The notes below the pieces were generated by a model that was given only the letters and a program-made list of their open reading frames with translations, was not told the origin of the DNA and made no database searches. Shown here piece after piece: positions 17,344 through 27,561 of a DNA stretch of 64,000 nucleotides. This DNA comes from Candidatus Tepidiaquacellales bacterium OLB4/UTCHB1. Lineage in GTDB: Bacteria > Bacteroidota > Ignavibacteria > Tepidaquicellales > Tepidaquicellaceae. How positions within the stretch are numbered: the stretch's first letter is position 1; every line of letters begins with the position of its first letter. The stretch is taken from contig MWSW01000004.1 in assembly GCA_002050165.1 (NCBI GenBank), positions 1-64,000 on the forward strand. The letters are read 5' to 3'. Position numbers and translations under genes: made by a program.

Positions 17344-20300
17344 ATGATAGACAAAGTAATTGCATTCAGTATAAAAAATAAATTTGTTATTGCGCTTTTG
17401 ACTCTCGCGTTAATTCTATGGGGATTATGGAGCGCCAACAAATTACAAATTGACGCCGTCCCGGATATAACCAACAACCAGGTTCAAATTATAACAGTTT
17501 GCCCAACGCTTGCAACTCAGGAAGTTGAACAATTGGTAACATATCCGATTGAACAAAGTATGGCAAATCTTCCTGATTTGGTGGAGTTACGGAGCATTTC
17601 CCGGTTTGGACTTTCAGTAATAACAGTAGTGTTCGATGATAATGTTGACATTTACTTCGCCCGTCAATTGATAAACGAAAAGCTAAAAGATGCAGGGGAT
17701 AAAATTCCAAAAGGTGTAGGTACACCGGAATTAGCACCTGTAAGTACCGGTCTGGGAGAAATATATCAATATATCATCCACCCTGTCAGCGGCAGTGAAG
17801 ATAAATATTCTGCAATGGAGTTACGTACTATGCAGGATTGGATCGTCGCACGTCAACTTTACGGTACACCTGGAGTTGCAGAGGTAAACAGTTTCGGCGG
17901 GCAACTCAAACAATATGAAGTTTCGATAAATCCCGACAGACTTGTTGCAATGGGAGTTTCTGTTCCTGAAATATTTACGGCATTAGAGAGGAATAATGAG
18001 AATACCGGCAGCGCATATATTGACAAAAAACCAAGTGCATATTTCATTCGCGGTGTCGGATTAATAGGTTCATTTGATGATATCAAAAATATCGTAATTA
18101 AAGCGAACCCGAATGGAATCCCGATCTTAATTAAAGATGTTGCTGAAGTTCGTTTCGGCAGCGCTGTTCGATACGGCGCAATGACTTACAACGGTGAAGT
18201 GGATGCAGTCGGTGGAGTTGTAATGATGCGTAAAGGTGCAAATAGTTCCGATGTGGTCAACAGGATAAAAGAAAAAATGCAAACCATTCAAAAGTCACTT
18301 CCTCCGGATGTTAAAATTGAACCTTATCTTGACAGAACGGATTTGATAAACCGCGCAATTTTTACCGTGCAAAAAAATCTCATCGAAGGCGCATTGATAG
18401 TAATTTTTGTGTTGGTCTTATTTCTTGGAAATCTACGTGCTGGATTGATAGTTTCTTCCGCTATTCCACTTTCTATGTTATTTGCTTTAGGAATGATGAA
18501 CTTATTCGGAGTTAGCGCAAACCTAATGAGCCTCGGGGCAATTGACTTTGGTCTGATTGTTGATGGAGCTGTGATTATTGTTGAAGCTACAATGCATCAC
18601 CTTGGTTTGCGAAAGTCAATCGGGAAATTATCACAATCGGAAATGGATAAAGAGGTTTATAAATCATCCTCAAAAATACGCAGTAATGCTGCATTTGGTG
18701 AAGTTATCATTTTGATTGTTTACATCCCGATACTAACACTTATCGGGATCGAAGGGAAAATGTTCCGACCTATGGCACAAACTGTGGTTTTTGCAATTTC
18801 CGGCGCGTTGATATTATCACTTACATATATTCCTATGATGTGCGCTCTGTTCCTGCCAAAACAAATTTCCCAAAAGGAAACGTTCAGTGATAAAATAATG
18901 AAGATTTTCCAGCGCATTTATTCACCACTCCTCGAAAAAGCAATTAAATATAAATTAAGCATCGTCAGTGTAACCGTTACAATTTTTGCAGGAACTGTGA
19001 TGTTGTTTTCAAAAATGGGAGGAGAATTTATTCCAACTTTACAAGAAGGTGATTTCGCAATTCATTGTATCTTACCTCAGGGGACGTCGTTATCACAAAG
19101 TCTGGAGACGTCTATGCAGGTCTCCCGAATGTTGGGTGAATTTGACGAGGTGAAAATGGTAATCGGCAAAACCGGAACCGCCGAAGTACCAACCGATCCG
19201 ATGCCTCCGGAAGCAACGGATTTAATGGTAATTCTTAAACAACCCGATGAATGGAAACGTGATATCAGTTACGATGAACTTGCAGATGAAATGATGCAGA
19301 AGTTGTCAACTGTGCCGGGAGTTTTCTTTGAAAAAAGTCAACCAATTCAAATGCGATTTAATGAGTTGATGACCGGGATCAAACAGGATGTCGCAGTTAA
19401 AATTATAGGAGAAAACATGGACACACTTTTAAATTACGCCAATAAAATAAAATCGGTTGTCCAAAATGTGGAAGGTACAACTGAACCAAGCGTTGAACGG
19501 ATAACCGGTTTACCTCAAATTGTAATTAAATACAACCGTTCACAGATTGCAAATTATGGTTTAAATATTAAGGATATTAACCATATCATAAGCACTGCGT
19601 TCGCTGGTGGAACAGCAGGAGTTGTTTTTGAAAATGAACGTAAATTTGATTTGGTAGTGCGATTAGACAGCACTCATAGAAACAATATTGAAGACGTAAG
19701 CCAGCTATATATTCCAACAAACAATGGAACACAAATTCCATTATCGCAAGTTGCCGAAATCAAAATGGAATTAGGACCGGCACAGATAAGCCGTGAAGAT
19801 GCGAAACGCAGAATTGTAGTTGGTTTCAACGTTAAGAACAGGGATGTGGAAAGTGTTGTTGATGATATACGAAATAATCTGGATAAAGAAATAAAACTTC
19901 CGGAAGGGTATTACTACACTTTTGGAGGAACATTTGAGAATTTACAAGCTGCATCTAAAAGACTGATGATTGCTTTGCCGGTCGCATTGGGGCTTATATT
20001 CACGCTTCTTTATTTTACATTTGGTTCATTCAAACAGGCATTACTCATTTACACTGCAATTCCAATGAGCGCAATTGGAGGTGTTTTTGCTTTGGTCATT
20101 CGTGATATGCCATTTAGTATATCGGCAGGAATCGGTTTTATTGCATTATTTGGCGTAGCTGTATTAAATGGAATCGTACTTATCGGGACTTTCAATCAGT
20201 TGGAAAAAGACGGAGTCAGTGATATTACTAAACGCATTATAGAAGGGACAAAAACCCGTCTCCGGCCGGTATTAATGACTGCTGCTGTTGCATCGCTTGG

Positions 20301-21693
20301 ATTTCTTCCTATGGCGATTTCAACAAGTCCGGGAGCAGAAGTCCAGAAACCGCTTGCTACTGTTGTAATAGGCGGCTTAATCACTGCAACTTTCCTCACA
20401 CTAATTGTTTTACCTTTATTGTACATGATTTTTACTAAAAATAGAAAAGTTAAAGTTTCGCCATTGGTAGTATTATGCTTTATAATTTTCACGGTCGGGG
20501 GAGTAAATGCCCAATCAATGAAAATTATTAATCTCGATGAAGCCATCAAAGTTGCATTGGAAAATAACTTGAAACTTCAATCGAAACAATTGGACTTGCA
20601 ATCATACCAAAGTATGCGCGGATCTTCGTTTGAGTTACCTAAAACAAACTTTAATATTCAATACGGACAATACAGCAGTATCAATAATGATCTCGGTTTT
20701 CAAATCAGTCAGACTATTCCGTTTCCAACTTACTATTTTGAAAAGTCAAAATTACTGGAAGCAGAAATGCAAAACATCGAATTGCAACGAAAAGCATTAA
20801 TGAACGTTATTACTTCACAGGTCAAATCACAGTTTTACGAACTACAATATTTATCAGCCGTAAAAGATCGTTTGAAATATCTGGAGGTTTTATACATTGA
20901 TTTTGTAAATGCAGCCGGATTGCGTTATAAAACCGGTGAAACGAATTTATTGGAGAAAACAACAGCGGAAACCAAATATGGTGAGATTCAGCTTTTACTT
21001 AAACAAAATGAGTCAGATTATTTAATGACATACAATAAACTGAAAACATTGATGAACACTGGTGAAGATTTTGTGATTGAAAGAATTGTCGAATTTCAGC
21101 CTCTTGCCTTAAACATTTCGTTTGATACATCGCTTGTTTCAAATAATCCTGCGCTGGAATCAATGTACAAGGAAGTATTGATAGCCAGACAGAACAAAGA
21201 AATTGAAATTGCATCATTACTCCCTGAGCTTAATATTGGATATTTCAATCAATCGCTTATCGGAACACAGTCAGTTAACGGTAATGAGGTACATTTCGGA
21301 ATTGGTGATAGGTTTCATGGAGTTAACTTAGGTATAAATGTACCGCTTACTTTTTTCAATTCATCTTCAAAAATCCAATCTCTCGACTTTAAACAACAAT
21401 CTCTGCTGAGAGAAGCAGATAATGTTAGAATCCAATTGCAGAATCAATTGCGTAATGCATACGTGCAATACGAACAGATTTTATCGCAATACAAATATTA
21501 TAGTTCAACTGCTCTTCTAAATTCTGAAGTAATAATCAACACTGCAAAGGTAAGTTTTCAAAGTGGTGAAATAGACTATATAGAATTTTTGCAGGCACTT
21601 GAAACAGTAACTGATGTACATTTAGCTTACCTGAACTGTATAAATCAACTTAATCAATCGGTTATCAACATTACCTCTTTAATTAATAAATAA
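17344..21693 (+). CDS. CzcA/CusA-type heavy-metal RND efflux pump fused to a TolC-like domain
   Basis: 1449 residues. Residues 1-1040 are a complete heavy-metal-efflux RND permease with a first helix at about 13-30, two large periplasmic loops and the central helix motif AIDFGLIVDGAVIIVEA carrying Asp401, Asp407 and Glu414. Those residues match the proton-relay set of the CzcA (Co/Zn/Cd) subgroup rather than the Cu/Ag-type CusA. A transmembrane/signal-like segment (about 1040-1058, LVVLCFIIFTVGGVNAQS) leads into an outer-membrane-factor (TolC) domain (about 1060-1449) rich in long helices. Such RND-TolC fusions are known in Bacteroidota. With the adaptor 9 bp downstream this makes a full tripartite pump in two genes. 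Confidence 0.93.
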   Translation: MIDKVIAFSIKNKFVIALLTLALILWGLWSANKLQIDAVPDITNNQVQIITVCPTLATQEVEQLVTYPIEQSMANLPDLVELRSISRFGLSVITVVFDDNVDIYFARQLINEKLKDAGDKIPKGVGTPELAPVSTGLGEIYQYIIHPVSGSEDKYSAMELRTMQDWIVARQLYGTPGVAEVNSFGGQLKQYEVSINPDRLVAMGVSVPEIFTALERNNENTGSAYIDKKPSAYFIRGVGLIGSFDDIKNIVIKANPNGIPILIKDVAEVRFGSAVRYGAMTYNGEVDAVGGVVMMRKGANSSDVVNRIKEKMQTIQKSLPPDVKIEPYLDRTDLINRAIFTVQKNLIEGALIVIFVLVLFLGNLRAGLIVSSAIPLSMLFALGMMNLFGVSANLMSLGAIDFGLIVDGAVIIVEATMHHLGLRKSIGKLSQSEMDKEVYKSSSKIRSNAAFGEVIILIVYIPILTLIGIEGKMFRPMAQTVVFAISGALILSLTYIPMMCALFLPKQISQKETFSDKIMKIFQRIYSPLLEKAIKYKLSIVSVTVTIFAGTVMLFSKMGGEFIPTLQEGDFAIHCILPQGTSLSQSLETSMQVSRMLGEFDEVKMVIGKTGTAEVPTDPMPPEATDLMVILKQPDEWKRDISYDELADEMMQKLSTVPGVFFEKSQPIQMRFNELMTGIKQDVAVKIIGENMDTLLNYANKIKSVVQNVEGTTEPSVERITGLPQIVIKYNRSQIANYGLNIKDINHIISTAFAGGTAGVVFENERKFDLVVRLDSTHRNNIEDVSQLYIPTNNGTQIPLSQVAEIKMELGPAQISREDAKRRIVVGFNVKNRDVESVVDDIRNNLDKEIKLPEGYYYTFGGTFENLQAASKRLMIALPVALGLIFTLLYFTFGSFKQALLIYTAIPMSAIGGVFALVIRDMPFSISAGIGFIALFGVAVLNGIVLIGTFNQLEKDGVSDITKRIIEGTKTRLRPVLMTAAVASLGFLPMAISTSPGAEVQKPLATVVIGGLITATFLTLIVLPLLYMIFTKNRKVKVSPLVVLCFIIFTVGGVNAQSMKIINLDEAIKVALENNLKLQSKQLDLQSYQSMRGSSFELPKTNFNIQYGQYSSINNDLGFQISQTIPFPTYYFEKSKLLEAEMQNIELQRKALMNVITSQVKSQFYELQYLSAVKDRLKYLEVLYIDFVNAAGLRYKTGETNLLEKTTAETKYGEIQLLLKQNESDYLMTYNKLKTLMNTGEDFVIERIVEFQPLALNISFDTSLVSNNPALESMYKEVLIARQNKEIEIASLLPELNIGYFNQSLIGTQSVNGNEVHFGIGDRFHGVNLGINVPLTFFNSSSKIQSLDFKQQSLLREADNVRIQLQNQLRNAYVQYEQILSQYKYYSSTALLNSEVIINTAKVSFQSGEIDYIEFLQALETVTDVHLAYLNCINQLNQSVINITSLINK

Positions 21694-21702
21694 TTTGGTA
21701 AA

Positions 21703-22965
21703 ATGAGAAATATTATTTTTGTTTTCCTCCTTTTCACAACTATCATTTTTATTGCCTGTAACAAAAGCAATGAAGAGCAACACAGTGAAGACAATACTGT
21801 TCACGAAGATCACGGGAGCGTTAATTTGGTAAGTTTAACTCATGAGCAAATGAGCTCGATAAATGTTGAGTTAGGAAAAATTGAAAAAAAGCAACTGTCT
21901 TCATCGCTTAAAGCAAATGGATTTTTAAAAGTACCAAATCAAAATAAAGCGAATGCAACCACAATAATGGGCGGTGTAATTAAGTCGATATTTATTCAGA
22001 CAGGAAACCACGTCAGGCGTGGACAGGTAATTGCAACTATTTCCAATAATTCTTTCATTACAATGCAGGAAGATTTATTGAGCATTGCGTCGAAGTTAGA
22101 ATTAGCGGAATTGGAATTTGAAAGACAAAAAATGTTGGTAGAAGGAAATGCGGGAGCGTTGAAGAACCTTCAGGCAGCAACCACGGAACTTAACACGTTA
22201 AAGTCCAGAAAGGCAAGTTTACAAAAACAATTAGAGTTAATAGGTATTAATCCCGAAACATTAACGCCTGATAATATTCGTTCAAGTGTAAACGTAATCA
22301 GTCCGATCAGCGGTGTAATCAGCAATATCATGGTTAATATCGGCAGTTATGTTGATGCTGCCAACCCGGTGGCTGAAATTGTGGATAACAGCAGGTTGCA
22401 CCTTGACTTGTACGTTTATGAAAAAGACATAAAGAAACTGAAAGTCGGGCAAACTATTCATTTCACGCTTACGAACAATCCGGGCAGGGAATATGATGCA
22501 TACATTTATGCAATAAGCAACACATTCGAACAGAATACAAAAGCAATCGCAGTTCATGCAAGAGTAAAAGGTGATAAGCAAGGTTTAATAGACGGTATGA
22601 GCGTTACAGCGTTGATAAGTTTGACGGATGCGACAGTTGATGCAGTTCCTACGGATGCAATTGTAAACCACGAAGGACAAGACTATATATTCATAGTTTC
22701 CGGCAAAAAGAATGAAACCAGTCACACTGAGGGAACAAAGGAACACGAACACGACGATCACAGCCACGATCAAAACTCTACGGACGAACACAAGGAAGAA
22801 GTTACAACTTTCGAGAAAATTCCTGTTAGCAAGGGCACAACCGATATAGGTTTCAGTGAAATAACTTTATTAAAGGAAATCCCGCATGATAGTAAAATTG
22901 TAGTTAACGGGGCGTTCTATATACTGGCGAAAATGACTAATCAAGGTGAAGCTCACGCACATTAA
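21703..22965 (+). CDS. CzcB-type periplasmic adaptor lipoprotein with His-rich tract
   Basis: 420 residues, an RND membrane-fusion protein. A lipoprotein signal (FIACNKS, Cys about residue 19) anchors it. The barrel-sandwich/hairpin region contains MGGVIKSIFIQTGNHVRRGQ and the matching half SPISGVISNIMVNIGSYVDA, flanking a coiled-coil hairpin (about 115-185). Near residues 340-370 there is an inserted His/Asp/Glu-rich stretch with EHEHDDHSHDQ, likely a metal-binding loop. It starts 9 bp after the pump gene, so the two are co-transcribed. It links the inner-membrane pump to the TolC-like domain. Confidence 0.92.
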   Translation: MRNIIFVFLLFTTIIFIACNKSNEEQHSEDNTVHEDHGSVNLVSLTHEQMSSINVELGKIEKKQLSSSLKANGFLKVPNQNKANATTIMGGVIKSIFIQTGNHVRRGQVIATISNNSFITMQEDLLSIASKLELAELEFERQKMLVEGNAGALKNLQAATTELNTLKSRKASLQKQLELIGINPETLTPDNIRSSVNVISPISGVISNIMVNIGSYVDAANPVAEIVDNSRLHLDLYVYEKDIKKLKVGQTIHFTLTNNPGREYDAYIYAISNTFEQNTKAIAVHARVKGDKQGLIDGMSVTALISLTDATVDAVPTDAIVNHEGQDYIFIVSGKKNETSHTEGTKEHEHDDHSHDQNSTDEHKEEVTTFEKIPVSKGTTDIGFSEITLLKEIPHDSKIVVNGAFYILAKMTNQGEAHAH

Positions 22966-23129
22966 TTCTACTCAGGAGAAAATAATTTTCACTACTGCTA
23001 TACGGGTAACTGACTCAAGATTTAAACCTGAATTATACGGATTGCAAAAATTTACGACTTTAGATAATTCGCTTATCAATACAAAATGAACCTTTGATAA
23101 TTCTTTTTTGATTTACAATTATTACACTA

Positions 23130-23822
23130 ATGGATTTATACGGACAAAAGGGCACGTGCCTTCCTCAAAAAATCATTATACATCTGATAGAACTTTTCTT
23201 CTTATGGTTATCATTTTGGTTACTGTTTCAACATGGCGGAGATATATTTGCAAATTTGTTAAACATTCAAAATACTATCTCTGATTCGGGGGTAAGACGG
23301 AAAATTTTATTCGGTTTTAATTTAATAACCTTTTTCAGGTTTTCCTACATGATGACTTTTTTACTTAAAAGGAAAATTCCCTGGGGAGAAGGACTGAGCG
23401 TACTGTTTGCATTTGCAATCTACTATATTGGGTTTTCTTTGTTCTCAATTTCAATTACTAAACCTATCGGATGGCTTGAGTATTTTGCTATAGTGCTTTT
23501 TATAGTTGGATGCGTTTTAAACAGTGGTGGAGAAATTTTGAGAAATAACTGGAAAACGAAACCGGAAAATAAAGGCAAACTTTACACCGGAGGATTTTTT
23601 AAATATTCCCGTCATATAAATTATTTCGGTGATATCCTTTGGGTAACCGCCTATGCCATTATTACCGGTAACATTTGGGCTTTATCAATCCCTTTAATGC
23701 TTTTCTGCTTTTTTGCATTTTATAATGCTCCTATGCTTGACAATTATTTAAAAGAAAAATACGGAAAAGAGTTTGAGAATTATGAAGCAAAAACAAAAAT
23801 GTTAATTCCGTTCATTTATTAA
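23130..23822 (+). CDS. DUF1295/isoprenylcysteine methyltransferase-like membrane protein
   Basis: 230 residues with about six hydrophobic helices. The C-terminal part has GGFFKYSRHINYFGDILW followed by a tail with YGKEFENYEAKTKMLIPFIY, the pattern of DUF1295 and steroid 5-alpha-reductase/ICMT-type integral membrane methyltransferases or reductases, where SRHPNYFGE is usual. Ile replaces the common Pro. It sits alone, 164 bp after the metal efflux set and 174 bp before the ClC gene. The substrate is unknown; lipid modification is a reasonable guess. Confidence 0.75.
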   Translation: MDLYGQKGTCLPQKIIIHLIELFFLWLSFWLLFQHGGDIFANLLNIQNTISDSGVRRKILFGFNLITFFRFSYMMTFLLKRKIPWGEGLSVLFAFAIYYIGFSLFSISITKPIGWLEYFAIVLFIVGCVLNSGGEILRNNWKTKPENKGKLYTGGFFKYSRHINYFGDILWVTAYAIITGNIWALSIPLMLFCFFAFYNAPMLDNYLKEKYGKEFENYEAKTKMLIPFIY

Positions 23823-23996
23823 TCAGGTGATGGTTTTAGTTGTAAATCTTTTTAACCTGCTGGAAGCGTGAACTTATTTAATTTGTAACGCTTGTATTAT
23901 TAATTAATATAAACCTTCCGGTAGTAAACCACAAAGCGTAGTTTCAATATCCGTTTCAGCTTAATTTCTACTAAATAACCGAAAGTAGTTTAAGCG

Positions 23997-25901
23997 ATGA
24001 ATTTCAAACACATAATGTTGTTAAAAAAAGATAACTCCATACCGGTTGCAGTTTCATTAACTTCGACCTTTCAAAAAGAAAATCTTTCAGACAAGAAAAA
24101 GTACAATAAAAAGCAGTTGTTCAAACTTTCTGCAATTGCGGTATTAATAGCAGTCGCGGTCAGTTTAGTCGCAAGGTTATTAGTTCACTTAATAGATCTG
24201 ATTACCAATATAGCTTTTTACGGAAACATTTCAATTGAACCATCAAATCCCGCTAATAATCTTATCGGTTGGCCGGTTGTATTTATTCCTGTAATAGGCG
24301 GTTTGATTGTTGGCTTAATGGCAATGTATGGTTCAAAAGCAATACGCGGACATGGAATACCTGAAGCAATGGAACAGATACTTACGAATCAAAGCCGGAT
24401 AAAACCATCAGTAACTTTCCTAAAACCAATTTCATCCGCAATCTGTATAGGGACGGGCGGACCATTTGGCGCTGAAGGACCAATCATTGCAACTGGCGGA
24501 GCGTTGGGATCTGCAGTCGGACAAGTTTTAAGCATTACACCGAACGAGCGGAAAATATTGCTCGCATCGGGTGCAACAGCCGGTATGGCAGCTATTTTCG
24601 GTAGCCCGGTTGCCGCTATTTTATTGGCAATTGAACTTCTGCTTTTTGAATTTTCACCAAGGTCATTCGTACCGGTGGCATTAGCTTGTATAACCGGAGC
24701 TGCAGGGTATCATGTTCTTTTTGGCGAAGGTGTGGTTTTTTCAATGCCTGAAATTGTTGAAAGCGCATCGAATTACGCTCTCTTCTTCTATAGCGTTATC
24801 GGATTAGTGATAGGATTACTTTCTATCGCCGCTACTAAAATCGTTTACTGGATTGAAGATATGTTTGAAAAGCTACCGGTTCACTGGGCGTGGTGGCCAG
24901 CGATTGGAAGCCTTGCCGTCGGAATGATCGGTTACTATCAGCCCCGTACACTCGGTGTAGGATACAACAACATTACAGATATTTTATCAGGTTCACTTTC
25001 CGTACACTTAATGATATCATTGTGCGTTCTTAAATTTTTATCGTGGGCTGTTTCGCTTGGTAGCGGTACATCTGGTGGAACGCTAGCGCCATTGCTTACT
25101 ATCGGCGGATCAGTCGGCGCATTGAGCGGATATCTGGGATTAAACTGGTTTCCGGATGCCGGCATCTCTATACCGTTATCAGCTTTGGTAGGAATGTCGG
25201 CAATGTTTGCAGGTGCATCAAGAGCATTCCTTACGTCTATAGTTTTTGCCTTGGAAACAACGGGACAGGTAAACGCTTTTCTTCCATTACTGGCTACCTG
25301 TACCGGTTCGTACTTTGTTTCTTATTTTTTGATGGATAATACAATTATGACAGAAAAGATTGCCAGAAGAGGAATTATTACTCCATACTCTTATGAACCG
25401 GACATATTGGAAAAAACTAAAGTAAGTCAAATCATATCAGACGATGGAATTGTTATCAGCAGTTCTATGAAAATAGGTGAAGTTAGAAACTGGTTGGAAC
25501 AGGAATCGGATTTAATGTCGAATTATTTCGTTATAGCTGATACTGACAGTAAATATGTAGGATTGTTAAGTTCAAGCAACCTGTTCAGTTCAATTCATCC
25601 GGCTGATACAGAAGTGGGAGAATTAGTAAAACGAAAAAATATATTCGTTCATCCCGAAGATTCATTGAAACGAGTTGTAGAAACAATGGCGCGTGAGAAT
25701 GTTGATTTATTGCCGATACTTTCGGAGAACAAGATTATCGGTATTCTATCCTACGGACATATTTTATCGGTTTATAAGGATGTTCTGGATGAAAACGAAA
25801 AAAAGCAATCACACATTTCCTTAACCCGCCAAAGCCTTCGAATACTCGTCAAAGGGCAGAAGTTGATTGCGCTGATTAAAAAGAAAAATTCAAATCAATG
25901 A
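23997..25901 (+). CDS. ClC-family chloride/proton antiporter with C-terminal CBS pair
   Basis: 634 residues. The ClC core (about 45-455) shows GTGGPFGAEGPIIATGGALG with the gating Glu160, expected for an exchanger rather than a channel, and the late motif GSGTSGGTLAPLLTIGG. The anion-coordinating GSGIP motif is GHGIPEAM (His119 in place of Ser), a variant I recall from other bacterial ClC-CBS proteins. Two CBS domains follow (about 475-590), likely binding adenine nucleotides. It lies 36 bp before the Crp/Fnr regulator gene. Anion specificity cannot be read from the sequence. Confidence 0.92.
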   Translation: MNFKHIMLLKKDNSIPVAVSLTSTFQKENLSDKKKYNKKQLFKLSAIAVLIAVAVSLVARLLVHLIDLITNIAFYGNISIEPSNPANNLIGWPVVFIPVIGGLIVGLMAMYGSKAIRGHGIPEAMEQILTNQSRIKPSVTFLKPISSAICIGTGGPFGAEGPIIATGGALGSAVGQVLSITPNERKILLASGATAGMAAIFGSPVAAILLAIELLLFEFSPRSFVPVALACITGAAGYHVLFGEGVVFSMPEIVESASNYALFFYSVIGLVIGLLSIAATKIVYWIEDMFEKLPVHWAWWPAIGSLAVGMIGYYQPRTLGVGYNNITDILSGSLSVHLMISLCVLKFLSWAVSLGSGTSGGTLAPLLTIGGSVGALSGYLGLNWFPDAGISIPLSALVGMSAMFAGASRAFLTSIVFALETTGQVNAFLPLLATCTGSYFVSYFLMDNTIMTEKIARRGIITPYSYEPDILEKTKVSQIISDDGIVISSSMKIGEVRNWLEQESDLMSNYFVIADTDSKYVGLLSSSNLFSSIHPADTEVGELVKRKNIFVHPEDSLKRVVETMARENVDLLPILSENKIIGILSYGHILSVYKDVLDENEKKQSHISLTRQSLRILVKGQKLIALIKKKNSNQ

Positions 25902-25937
25902 CAATTTTACTATCTTTCTATTAACCATTTGCGAAGA

Positions 25938-26531
25938 ATGCATAACTTCAGATTCACAACATTTTTAACCTCCAATATTAGTTCATCTGAAAATGAAATT
26001 GACTATCTCCTCTCCAGATGTAAAATCAAAAAGGTAAAAAAGGGTGAAATTTTATTGCGACCTGGTGAAGAATGTAAACACTCATTTTTTGTGGAAAGCG
26101 GGTTACTGCGTCAGTTTGCAATTGATGATAAAGGCAAGGAACACATCATACAATTCGCACCGGAGAACTGGTTTATTGCTGACAGGTCAAGTGTTTACTT
26201 CGGTGAACCTTCGGTTTATTTTATTCAGGCATTGGAAGAGTCAAAGGTATTTTTAATTGAAGAGCAACTGTTCCTTCAACTTTCTGAATCTGATCCGGGA
26301 TTTTTAAAATCTAATCTACGTTTGCTCCATAATCACATCAGACATTTGCAAAAAAGAATTAAACAACTTCTGAGCGATTCAGCCGAAGAACGATATTTAG
26401 ATTTCATTAAAATTTATCCCGATTTAACTCTGAGAGTTCCGCAGGTTTACATTGCATCATATTTAGGAATCACTCCCGAAAGCCTTAGTCGCATACGATC
26501 AGAATTGGCAGGAAAGAATTTTACTAAATAA
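25938..26531 (+). CDS. Crp/Fnr-family transcriptional regulator
   Basis: 197 residues from the ATG at 25938 (a TTG nine bases earlier is also in frame). A cyclic-nucleotide-binding-like beta-roll (about 15-125) contains KKGEILLRPGEECKHSFFVE and is followed by a helical linker and a helix-turn-helix near RVPQVYIASYLGITPESLSR. There is no Cys cluster for an iron-sulfur sensor and no clear cAMP-binding set, so the ligand is unknown. Proteins of this short type are abundant in Bacteroidota. The pirin gene 66 bp downstream is a candidate target. Confidence 0.88.
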   Translation: MHNFRFTTFLTSNISSSENEIDYLLSRCKIKKVKKGEILLRPGEECKHSFFVESGLLRQFAIDDKGKEHIIQFAPENWFIADRSSVYFGEPSVYFIQALEESKVFLIEEQLFLQLSESDPGFLKSNLRLLHNHIRHLQKRIKQLLSDSAEERYLDFIKIYPDLTLRVPQVYIASYLGITPESLSRIRSELAGKNFTK

Positions 26532-26597
26532 TTTCTTAACCTACATCAATGTGAAAGTTGGAAACTCTATTTAATTTTGTCTTAAAAACCTATTATT

Positions 26598-27476
26598 ATG
26601 TCAACCAGAAAAGTTCAGTTAGTAATCAGCCCGGTAGAACCACATTACGTAGGCGATGGGTTTAGAGTACACAATTTTATTCCGGGGATAAATGAGTTAA
26701 GTATGCAACGTATGAGTCCGTTTATTTTGATGGATTACAATTCGAAATTTATTTTTGAACCAAGTGAAACCCCGAAAGGTGTAGGGGTTCACCCACACCG
26801 AGGTTTTGAAACTGTTACAATTGCTTACAAAGGAAAAGTTGAACACAACGATAGCAGCGGTGGTGGTGGCGTAATCGGCGAAGGGGATGTTCAATGGATG
26901 ACAGCTGCAAGCGGAATTTTACACAAAGAATTTCACGAGAAAGAATGGAGCAAACAAGGTGGTGAATTTCAAATGGTACAACTTTGGATAAACCTGCCGG
27001 CTAAGGATAAAATGAGCAAACCTAAATATCAGGCGATCCAAAAAGCTGATATGAGCCGTTACGAAATTGAAAATAACGGCGGAGAAATTGAAATCATTGC
27101 AGGTGAATTTAATGGAATAAAAGGTAATGCATCTACTTTTACACCTCTTCATTTGTATAATGCACGATTGAAAAAAGGTGCTACTGTGAACTTTAGTTTC
27201 CCTGAAGATTACAATACCGCAATGTTGGTCATTGAAGGTAACATAAAAGTAAATAATTCGGAAACTGCTCCAACAGATCATTTCGTATTAATGGCAAACG
27301 ATGGAAAAGATTTTTCCGTAAATGCTCAGGACGATGCAGTCGTATTGGTTTTAAGCGGCGAGCCGATTAATGAACCTATTGCTGCACATGGTCCGTTTGT
27401 TATGAATACACGGGATGAGCTAATGCAGGCATTTGACGATTTCAACAAAGGTAAATTCGGATATCTGGAGTACTAA
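26598..27476 (+). CDS. Pirin-family cupin protein
   Basis: 292 residues, two cupin domains. The N-terminal cupin holds the metal ligands His65 and His67 (GVHPHRGFETVT), His109 and Glu111 (ASGILHKEFHE), the pattern of iron-binding pirins, some of which have quercetin dioxygenase activity. The C-terminal part has AAHGPFVMNTRDE, typical of the family. ATG start. It follows the Crp/Fnr gene and ends 85 bp before the convergent desaturase-family gene. A stress or redox role is usual for the family; no substrate is implied. Confidence 0.92.
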   Translation: MSTRKVQLVISPVEPHYVGDGFRVHNFIPGINELSMQRMSPFILMDYNSKFIFEPSETPKGVGVHPHRGFETVTIAYKGKVEHNDSSGGGGVIGEGDVQWMTAASGILHKEFHEKEWSKQGGEFQMVQLWINLPAKDKMSKPKYQAIQKADMSRYEIENNGGEIEIIAGEFNGIKGNASTFTPLHLYNARLKKGATVNFSFPEDYNTAMLVIEGNIKVNNSETAPTDHFVLMANDGKDFSVNAQDDAVVLVLSGEPINEPIAAHGPFVMNTRDELMQAFDDFNKGKFGYLEY

Positions 27477-27561
27477 AAACTTCAAGGACTTTTCTTCGGA
27501 TATAATATAAGAAGACTGGGTTTATTCCTTATTGAGAATTTCCAGAGTTTATCGGAATGAT

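Noticed and set aside
26572-26579. TAATTTTG upstream of pirin as a Bacteroidota -7 promoter element
   Set aside because: No matching -33 TTG at the usual 17-23 bp distance; one short match in AT-rich DNA is not enough.
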